Shown piece after piece: positions 8,801-13,672 of a stretch of 15,649 nucleotides of DNA. Location: assembly GCA_005239595.1 (NCBI GenBank), contig SBBT01000123.1:1-15649 (forward strand), in the 5' to 3' direction. This DNA is from Candidatus Troglogloeales bacterium. GTDB taxonomy: Bacteria; Nitrospirota; Nitrospiria; SBBL01; SBBT01. The position numbers were made by a program, and so were the translations under genes. How positions within the stretch are numbered: the stretch's first letter is position 1; every line of letters starts with the position of its first letter. The notes under the pieces were generated by a model, which saw nothing but the letters and a program-made list of their open reading frames with translations, made no database searches and was not told the origin of the DNA.

Positions 8801-10663
8801 GTTCATCGCCACATTTCCCTGCCACTTCCAATCCAACACGGTGGCATCCATGGCAACCGCCTGTTTATGTTCATCTTCGCTTCCGGCAGGCAGCCCCTGC
8901 GTGGGGAGGAGCATCTCTGTCCATTCTTTCACAGAAACCTCGACTGGATTGGCCTTCCAGTTCGATTTTTCCGCCGTAATTTTAAACTTCTTTCCACCAA
9001 ACCAGTCGACCGTAGTTCCGACTAACTTTGAAGAGTCGACTGCCGGTTTCATCTTTCCTTTCCGATCTGGAAGCTCCGCCAGCGGGGGCATCACATCATC
9101 CTGAGAACCTTCCACTTGCAGCGTATTATAGACCCGCCAGAAACCCCACATGCCGGTGACATAGTGCTGGGGAATATGACAATGAAAAGTAAAATCGCCG
9201 GCGCCATACGCACAGCCACCGGAACCACATTCGATCAGATTGGTGTAAGACTCGGCCGCCCCAATCGCCTGGACATCCAGTCGCTCCGAACTGGTGCGCA
9301 CCGGCGGAAATTTCACCGGCCCCGTGCCGCTAGCGGTCGCCGCGAAATTAAACTCGGCCGAGGTTACCGCCTCCGGATGACGCGGCCAGCGGTCGCTTCC
9401 CCCATGAAGATGATGAGAATGGATCACTTCCGATCCCCCCATCAAACGGTATTTGACCGGATCGCCCAGGTAAGAACGGGGAACCGTGGTCGCCGGATCG
9501 CCAAACGTGTAGGAGCCATATCCCATCGATTCATCATGGACACCATGCTCCTTGTCCTGTAGAGCCAGGCGTGTTCCATGAGACTCGCTCCGCAGGTTTA
9601 AGCCCCGGCCGCCAGGGCGGTATGAGTCGGTAAAGGCATCCCGCTGGGGGAGCATTTCGCCCTTCCGGTCTAAAAGCCTGAAAACCTCATCGCCAAACTC
9701 GTGATAGTAGATTGCAAATTCTCTAAAATCAGGGCCATTTGCCTGATCAATCGTTGCCATCCACCCGCTTTTTAACTCTTTTCCCGTCCAGGGACTTAAA
9801 TATTTTGAACCGCGCGGCTCTACAACCAACGAACCGAACATCCCGAGGGACCATTGATCTCGCGTCGCATGGCTATGGAAATGATGGGCGTTATCCGGCT
9901 CATCAGCAGGGATATACCACTCAAATTCCCGCATCCCTCCAGGGGCAACCAGCGAATCCTTATTGGTCATGGTGGCAGCCTCGCCGGTCGCGCGAACAAT
10001 AAAGCTTGAGCCATGGATGTGAATGGAAACCGGCTCGTCATTTTCTGTCTTGTTGCGGAGGATCATTCGAACGCAATCACCCGCGTTGGCACGGATCGTC
10101 AAAGGCTGGATTAAATCTCCCTGGAGTCCAGCCGAAACAGCCGCAGACGGATAGGCGTCCTTGCTGTCTCTGGCCGCTTTATTCTTCGCCTCTTCGGCGC
10201 GAACGGCTTCCAAGTCCTCGGTCAATACATAAAGATAACCCGGATAGTATTCCATGAAACGGTTGATCGTAATCTCGATATTGATGGCGGAGATATCAAA
10301 GTTTTTTACCGGCGCACTCGCAGGACAACGGCCTCCACGAACGACCGATTCTTCACTGCTGATCCGAAGCGGCGTCCCCTGCATCGCGGCGTGGGCTTGG
10401 GCGCTGGAGGTATATCCCCCCAGATTTCCACCGACCCGTCCGATCTCATGGTCCAGTTTTTCAGAGAGCTTATTGAGCATCTCGACGCCCGCCGGCTGAT
10501 AGACAACGCCTGTTGGGGCCGGTTGAGAGGCTGCCCTCTCCGGCATCGATATCCCGTGCATCTCATGCAGGCTTAAATCTTCGGCCGGAGAGAGTACCGG
10601 GAAGGTCATACCCATAAAAATAAAAGCAAAAAACGAAACCGAAAAACTTCTCCTAACGTTCAT
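5858..10663 (-). CDS. Giant six-domain multicopper oxidase, three two-cupredoxin repeats
   Basis: An exported protein of 1601 aa. Start ATG 10663 has GAGG six bases upstream; an in-frame ATG at 10678 would add five residues. The N-terminus MNVRRSFSV plus a hydrophobic stretch ending near SPAED is a signal peptide, with RRxF suggesting Tat export. Three homologous units begin at about residues 113, 704 and 1209. Each opens with a CPxxAP..F motif, has an internal phrase (GMFGSLVVEPRGSKY, GLFGSTIVEPAGSTY, GLYGAIIVGPRGSKY) and ends with a GDxxxH/M..WG..RV strand. Unit A has all copper motifs: His215/His217, His263/His265, HxxHxH at 415-420 and HCH-xxx-H-xxxx-M (His494, Cys495, His496, His500, Met505). 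Unit B keeps HxH pairs 794/796 and 942/944 but its last motifs are degenerate (HSG, Ala for Met). Unit C has lost nearly all. Scale and plan recall ceruloplasmin, MnxG and MofA, so metal oxidation such as Mn(II) is plausible but unproven. Confidence 0.93.
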   Translation of the reverse strand: MNVRRSFSVSFFAFIFMGMTFPVLSPAEDLSLHEMHGISMPERAASQPAPTGVVYQPAGVEMLNKLSEKLDHEIGRVGGNLGGYTSSAQAHAAMQGTPLRISSEESVVRGGRCPASAPVKNFDISAINIEITINRFMEYYPGYLYVLTEDLEAVRAEEAKNKAARDSKDAYPSAAVSAGLQGDLIQPLTIRANAGDCVRMILRNKTENDEPVSIHIHGSSFIVRATGEAATMTNKDSLVAPGGMREFEWYIPADEPDNAHHFHSHATRDQWSLGMFGSLVVEPRGSKYLSPWTGKELKSGWMATIDQANGPDFREFAIYYHEFGDEVFRLLDRKGEMLPQRDAFTDSYRPGGRGLNLRSESHGTRLALQDKEHGVHDESMGYGSYTFGDPATTVPRSYLGDPVKYRLMGGSEVIHSHHLHGGSDRWPRHPEAVTSAEFNFAATASGTGPVKFPPVRTSSERLDVQAIGAAESYTNLIECGSGGCAYGAGDFTFHCHIPQHYVTGMWGFWRVYNTLQVEGSQDDVMPPLAELPDRKGKMKPAVDSSKLVGTTVDWFGGKKFKITAEKSNWKANPVEVSVKEWTEMLLPTQGLPAGSEDEHKQAVAMDATVLDWKWQGNVAMNEPETKQVWVNYKSKTPGIRQPIRFDPATGKLSIPYLRPHLGKRVPFSPDHNPAPFFEPIRHDAGGKLTTDPAQPGENGPWSLCPARAPRKFFTINSITLPITLSRATAKTPAIVDPDGMLFVNEEEEAEVRADDNKKVPLAIRANVYDCVDVVFKSKLKDEDRSAHSSKVNMHPHFFQFDITATDGVIIGFNYEQSVRPYTILKPEDKQKPHEGMPVPQNTTLVKEAKAGDLSIEIASSARHIDVHGGTFDAPMFHPNTVIGLSLDGVGTFEAVRIKEIRGNSVVLTEPLKKSHKKGAIASVEFVRYRWYPDVDLGLVFWHDHVFGLDSWGHGLFGSTIVEPAGSTYHDPVTGKEVKSGVVVDIHTTDPVSAQVTGSFREVVMQIIDSNPRAAELITADNPLAGRPSVDGTPSAKYPEYLNKSAMTFLNGGEATTGGGYSLRVAPLSVRLANNPDPSKLFVSKVHGDPGTPLVRAYLGDPIVFRAIVGSANEAHTWHVGGHWFPMERFNAGSRPTNTFQLAIAERLDLVIPEAGGPQKMAGDYLYHSGRASHFSSGAWGIIRVLDKADKTLQFLPSREEIPLSAREVCPTDAPVKHFSVSAIDYALRFNRGLPEVMEVDLGRRLSLGNDQGKVYVLDDEVTAVKGGMLSPHPLTLRVNVGDCIKIKLTNRMAKERAGIHADMLAYDPKDSMGINVGNNPGDQTVAPGQSKTYTFYAHPEYGENAALIQDWGNVLENPRNGLYGAIIVGPRGSKYLDPVTGQDVTLKNAWQANVIVDRSVPGNESKTNYRDVALLFQDEDNLIGTSFMPYAQKVAGLIGINYRSEPKDHYIDNGMCEVGFLYSCISSSASGATTPLIQAHAGDPLIIHVFGAFNEQMSVFAMDGHEWATDAFPGAHLHSSFEFGGNSYLRVNLLGGAGGPHQIPGDYLYMNHRAAYLDAGQWGLLRVLPKGDNRIFALNPTSSELKYAGERGLTRTSAPLK

Positions 10664-10699
10664 ATACCCCCTCATCATGATAGAGTTAACTATGGTGAT

Positions 10700-10732
10700 A
10701 ACTTATAATTGTGCTCATAAGTTTGGTGCCAA
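10700..10732 (-). promoter_or_regulatory. Probable promoter and dyad upstream of the multicopper oxidase
   Basis: On the minus strand TTGGCA (10732-10727) and TATAAG (10707-10702) are separated by 19 bases, a plausible but wide sigma-70 promoter about 40 bases upstream of the start. A perfect 7-bp inverted repeat, AACTTAT (10700-10706) and ATAAGTT (10717-10723), overlaps the -10 and could be an operator. The spacing is suboptimal, so the promoter call is moderate. Confidence 0.4.
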
Positions 10733-10766
10733 CAACCTCACCCACGCGGTCACGAAGACACGGTCT

Positions 10767-10961
10767 TCATAACATTTGGCGCATGGGGCGTTGTGCCCTT
10801 ATACGTTTCTTTCTTGCTTCCTTCTGCTTTCTTTTTCGTTTTACCGAGGGTTTTTCATAAAAGGCCCTTCGTTTTAGCTCTTTAAGCAAACCCTCTTTCG
10901 CAAGCTGCCGTTTAAGAACCCTTAAGGCTTTTTCAATCTGATTTTCATAAACTTTTATCAA
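10767..10961 (-). CDS. rpsU: 30S ribosomal protein S21
   Basis: A 64-aa, very basic small-subunit protein. ENQIEKALRVLKRQLAKEG is the S21 N-terminal helix, followed by the family's Phe-Tyr-Glu-Lys-Pro segment and an Arg/Lys-rich tail. Start is TTG at 10961, preceded by AAGGAG at five bases; no in-frame ATG exists near. S21 helps recruit mRNA to the 30S subunit. A short hairpin (GAAGAC/GTCTTC, 10754-10768) overlaps the stop but has no T tract, so it is not a clear terminator. The oxidase gene lies about 100 bases downstream on the same strand with its own probable promoter. Confidence 0.95.
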   Translation of the reverse strand: MIKVYENQIEKALRVLKRQLAKEGLLKELKRRAFYEKPSVKRKRKQKEARKKRIRAQRPMRQML

Positions 10962-11103
10962 GCAATCTCCTTCGAGCTTTCTCTATATTTTAAAAATAAA
11001 GATTCGCGTTTTCCACATTACGAAGTTTTGGAATACCCCATCAACGGGAGAAACGTCTCTCAATGGAAAGGGAAAGGGGCATTGTACATTACCTTCTGTC
11101 CCA

Positions 11104-11634
11104 TTGTCAATTCCCTGTAATGAGGAGTACGCACCACCAAAAATTGACGAGGTCTTTCGAAACTCGATCTCACTCGAAACATTTGTTAGGGAGGGATCCC
11201 TTCCAGCAGAGAAGGATTCGGAAATAATGCAAGGTCTCAAGAAACCGTTTTTCGATAACATTTTTGGCTTTGGCGTTGAAGTACGGAGTTCGCAACTGCT
11301 CTTGCCCGCGGAGGTCGTAGTCGATTGTATAAAATTTGAGACGTGCTCAATGCGTCTGTTAACAAAATCATTTCAAATTACTGAAACAGCAGAAATACAT
11401 AATCTCACGGTGAACGATCTGTTCGCTGAAGCAAAAAAGTTGTACGATTCAATCATGAATCAGATGAGGCATGCTGCTAGAATCGATGCTTTGAGCAGGC
11501 AGGTTTTGGAACATCTCAATAACCGAACCTCGCGAAAATGGCTATTTAGCAACGTGGCGAGTTCGCATACAACGAACCCTAACCCCACGGTGGAGAAGGA
11601 GGCGAGCAAGATTGGCGCGTACCTTTCACCGTGA
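11104..11634 (+). CDS. Hypothetical protein, unrecognised, start uncertain
   Basis: A 176-aa frame I do not recognise. No membrane segment, signal peptide or catalytic motif is evident; the second half contains a charged, probably helical stretch (DLFAEAKKLYDSIMNQ and following). The only start of the ATG/GTG/TTG type near the front is TTG at 11104, which lacks a ribosome site. The frame stays open upstream to about 10951 with no better start, so the gene may be 5'-truncated or begin at ATG 11227 (a shorter 135-aa product, weak AAGGA 12 bases upstream). It opens the accessory block, is transcribed opposite to rpsU, and its stop lies inside an inverted repeat that may be an attC-like site. It may be a real cassette gene or a remnant. 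Confidence 0.4.
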   Translation: MSIPCNEEYAPPKIDEVFRNSISLETFVREGSLPAEKDSEIMQGLKKPFFDNIFGFGVEVRSSQLLLPAEVVVDCIKFETCSMRLLTKSFQITETAEIHNLTVNDLFAEAKKLYDSIMNQMRHAARIDALSRQVLEHLNNRTSRKWLFSNVASSHTTNPNPTVEKEASKIGAYLSP

Positions 11635-11642
11635 ACGTTGGG
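11578..11642 (+). other. Inverted-repeat hairpin, possible attC-like site at 3' end of the hypothetical gene
   Basis: CACGGTG (11586-11592) pairs perfectly with CACCGTG (11627-11633), extended inward by AAGG/CCTT. Outside are CCTAAC (11578-11583) and GTTGGG (11637-11642), which pair with one T-G wobble and resemble integron R boxes; GTTGGGT fits the GTTRRRY core. The spacing between inner and outer boxes (2 and 3 bases) is shorter than usual for attC and the gene's stop lies in the distal arm, so the attC reading is tentative. Confidence 0.3.
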
Positions 11643-11699
11643 TGTGGTGTAGCTACGGAACATTTTATTTTATGGTTCGCATTTGCGAAGTGTTCTGAG

Positions 11700-11726
11700 C
11701 CATTTATTGTGCACCATTTATTGTGC
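11700..11726. repeat. Tandem repeat, 2 copies of CCATTTATTGTGC
   Basis: The 13-base unit CCATTTATTGTGC occurs at 11700-11712 and again at 11714-11726 without mismatch, a period of 14 bases. No gene overlaps it; function unknown. Confidence 0.85.
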
Positions 11727-11839
11727 GAGTAGCTTTTAGATTTGTTCACTGGTATAATCGGTTCAGATAAGTGGCCGATCAGTGGTGCAAGAGTGATAAA
11801 AAAAGTGGTCTATGGGCCATAGGAAAAACGGGGTGCCGC

Positions 11840-11865
11840 ACCTAACAGTCGTTCAATCCGACCGC
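11840..11865 (+). other. Half attC-like sequence (5' R''/L'' boxes)
   Basis: ACCTAAC fits the RYYYAAC R'' box, followed after four bases by GTTCAA and then CCGACCGC, the order seen in the 5' halves of many integron attC sites. A matching 3' half is not found next to it; a weak candidate, CGGTCGGCTCAGTTCGCG from 11993, is about 130 bases away, longer than normal. Most likely a decayed or split site. Confidence 0.35.
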
Positions 11866-12086
11866 AAATAATGTGTTTGATTTTAGCGATCCACCCTGTG
11901 CAGGACACAGTGTAATATAAGCAAGAAACTTAATTCTGATGTCAATCAAATCAATATGTTATAAGGTAGTTTCTTAGAAGACCACCCTTTCTCGGTCGGC
12001 TCAGTTCGCGCTGGGCAGGGAAACAATGACTCTGAGGTTTGCGTTAAGCTAGAAGCCGATCGTTCATCTCTTAGTCTGGAGGGGTT

Positions 12087-12317
12087 ATGAAAGAACGAAT
12101 TGCCGTCAACCCACAGATTCACTTTGGTAAGCCTTGCGTTGCTGGCACGCGGATTCCGGTGCAAAACGTGTTGGAACTGGTCCGTGAAGGGCTCTCCTTC
12201 TCCGACATTGTACGGAATTATTACCCTGATCTGACGCCGGAGGACATTCGCGCTTGCATCCAGTACGCTATCGACGTAGTGGCGGTTGAAGATATCCGTC
12301 TCACGACAACCCAGTGA
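12087..12317 (+). CDS. DUF433 antitoxin-type protein
   Basis: A 76-aa DUF433 protein, a small helix-turn-helix-like family that serves as antitoxin to DUF5615 PIN-like toxins. The family signature is clear: I.....HFGKPCVAGTRIPV near the N-terminus, then VLELVREGLSFSDIVRNYY and a DLTPEDIRACIQYA helix. GGAGG stands a few bases before the ATG. The stop overlaps the toxin start by four bases (GTGA), so the two are translationally coupled. Such antitoxins normally bind the toxin and their own promoter; no operator is identified here. The pair is a typical integron cassette cargo, in keeping with the attC site downstream. Confidence 0.9.
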   Translation: MKERIAVNPQIHFGKPCVAGTRIPVQNVLELVREGLSFSDIVRNYYPDLTPEDIRACIQYAIDVVAVEDIRLTTTQ

Positions 12318-12682
12318 AATTCCTAACCGACCAGGACGTTTACGGCACTACCGTGCGCTTTCTGGCCGGACTGGGACATGAAGTCGTACCGGTGGCCCGG
12401 CTTGGTCTTGCCCAAGCTGAAGACGCTCATTTGCTCGGAATTGCTGGTGAGCAAGACCGCCTATTTATTACACGCGATCGGGATTTCGGTGGTCTTGTCT
12501 TTGTTGAAGGCGGTGGACACGGGGTTATTTATCTCCGCATCTTGCCCTCGACTCAGAATGCTGTTCATGCCGAGATGGAAAGGGTTTTGACACTGTACAG
12601 CGAGGTGGAATTGCGGCGGGCCTTCTTGGTTATCGAGCCTGGACGACATCGAATCAGAAGACCGGTACCAGGCCAGGGATGA
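12314..12682 (+). CDS. DUF5615 PIN-like toxin
   Basis: A 122-aa protein of the DUF5615 (Mut7-C-like, PIN-fold) family, the predicted ribonuclease toxin partner of DUF433 antitoxins. Start is GTG at 12314, inside the antitoxin's stop. The acidic residues expected for metal binding are present: Asp6 (with Asp8) in FLTDQDV, Asp37 in the AEDAHLLG helix, and Asp55 and Asp57 in ITRDRDFGG. Length is normal. RNase activity is family inference, not something the sequence proves. Confidence 0.88.
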   Translation: MKFLTDQDVYGTTVRFLAGLGHEVVPVARLGLAQAEDAHLLGIAGEQDRLFITRDRDFGGLVFVEGGGHGVIYLRILPSTQNAVHAEMERVLTLYSEVELRRAFLVIEPGRHRIRRPVPGQG

Positions 12683-12722
12683 ACAAATGTGCTCGATTAA
12701 TCGGCACCCTTGCCCAAAGAAT

Positions 12723-12783
12723 CCCAACCAGGCGCTCAACACGGACGCGCAAAAAGCGCGCACCGGTTAGCTTAATCGTTGGG
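12723..12783 (+). other. Integron attC-like recombination site
   Basis: A 61-base imperfect hairpin with attC architecture. R'' CCCAAC (12723-12728) pairs with R' GTTGGG (12778-12783; GTTGGGT fits GTTRRRY). L'' GCTCAAC (12734-12740) pairs with L' GTTAGC (12766-12771), leaving C12737 unpaired like the extrahelical base of attC sites. R-L spacers are 5 and 6 bases. The central stem, CGG/CCG then CGCGC/GCGCG, closes on an A5 loop, with unpaired A12741. The position just after the toxin gene fits the 3' end of a gene cassette; recombination would be expected between G12778 and T12779. The outermost base pair (T12722 with T12784) does not match. Confidence 0.6.
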
Positions 12784-12838
12784 TGGCTTCGCTCCTATTA
12801 TTGTTACACTGATTAAACCACGCCTGAATCTTTGAGCA

Positions 12839-13672
12839 ATGTCTCAGCAAATCAGTAATTTTCTTCGTTACCCAGGTGGCAAACGCAGGATGTTGATATT
12901 CCTCAAAGACCATCTGCCTGCCCCGGAAAAAATTGGGGGCCGCTACATTGAACCATTTGTTGGCGGCGGCGCAGTATTCTTCCACGTCCAACCGAGGAAA
13001 GCACTTTTATCCGATGCTAACCCAGACTTGATATACATTTACAAAGGAATTCGATATGCTCCAAAAGATGTTTGGGCTATTTACTCCAAGTTTGGCGGCA
13101 CTAAACGAGACTATCAGGATGTCCGTGATCACATCGCAGACGAATCACTCGTCCAGCGCGCGGCTCGAATGCTTTATCTGAACCGAACCTGTTTCAAAGG
13201 CATGTGGCGTCACAATAGGCAGGGCGAATTCAACGTGGGCTATGGTGGTCAGGCAAGACGTTGGGTCATTTCTGAAGAGGACTTACTACTTACGCGTAAT
13301 CTGTTAAGAAAAGCCAGCATCCGATGTGGTGATTTTGAAGGCGTCATTGATTGCGCAATGCAAGGCGATTTTCTATTTTTGGATCCACCTTACCGACCTG
13401 GGGAGCGCGAGTATTTCAACAATCACTACCTCTGGCAGAAATTCTCTGTTGAAGACCACGAACGACTCGCTTCAGCACTAAAGCGAGCAAAATATCGAGG
13501 TGTGATGTGGGCTATGACTACATCCTCACATTCCGATATCATAAAACTGTTCCGCGGAAACTATGTTCTGGATATTCCCCGCGGCACAGGCAGGCTTCCG
13601 GGGATTATGGCAATTAATTCTGGGGAGGTCTTTATCTCAAGCTCTAGAACGGAGGGTAGCAAAAGATTATGA
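12839..13672 (+). CDS. Adenine-specific DNA methyltransferase, D12 (Dam-like) class
   Basis: A 277-aa N6-adenine methyltransferase of the D12/MT-A70-unrelated Dam class, transferring methyl from AdoMet to a target adenine. Motifs run in alpha-class order: FLRYPGGKRR at 8-17 (motif X), EPFVGGGAVFF from 38 (motif I, AdoMet), a target-recognition stretch with LNRTCFKGMWRHN and GEFNVGYG, then LFLDPPY with the catalytic DPPY at 182-185 (motif IV). Recognition sequence unknown. The ATG at 12839 has no strong ribosome site but is needed to keep motif X. It begins about 55 bases after the attC-like site. Its stop overlaps the HerA-type gene start (ATGA), so the two products are probably made together; a solitary housekeeping Dam is therefore less likely than a system-associated enzyme. 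Confidence 0.93.
   Translation: MSQQISNFLRYPGGKRRMLIFLKDHLPAPEKIGGRYIEPFVGGGAVFFHVQPRKALLSDANPDLIYIYKGIRYAPKDVWAIYSKFGGTKRDYQDVRDHIADESLVQRAARMLYLNRTCFKGMWRHNRQGEFNVGYGGQARRWVISEEDLLLTRNLLRKASIRCGDFEGVIDCAMQGDFLFLDPPYRPGEREYFNNHYLWQKFSVEDHERLASALKRAKYRGVMWAMTTSSHSDIIKLFRGNYVLDIPRGTGRLPGIMAINSGEVFISSSRTEGSKRL

Larger units (their letters stand above)
11635..12086. other. About 450 bases without a convincing gene
   Basis: No frame here has both a start with a ribosome site and a plausible product. It holds a two-copy tandem repeat (11700-11726), half of an attC-like sequence (11840-11865), an 8-bp inverted repeat AAGAAACT/AGTTTCTT (11923-11930 and 11968-11975), and CTGTG/CACAG arms around 11886-11900. 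Just before the next gene stands GGAGG as its ribosome site. The patchwork suggests remnants of cassettes rather than one regulatory region. Confidence 0.6.

Noticed and set aside
10715..10732. TTGGCACC upstream of the multicopper oxidase as a sigma-54 -24 element
   Set aside because: The expected GC at the -12 position is missing at the right distance (the sequence there reads TTATG).
10754..10768. GAAGAC/GTCTTC hairpin at the rpsU stop as a terminator
   Set aside because: Six-base stem with a 3-base loop and no T tract downstream on the minus strand.
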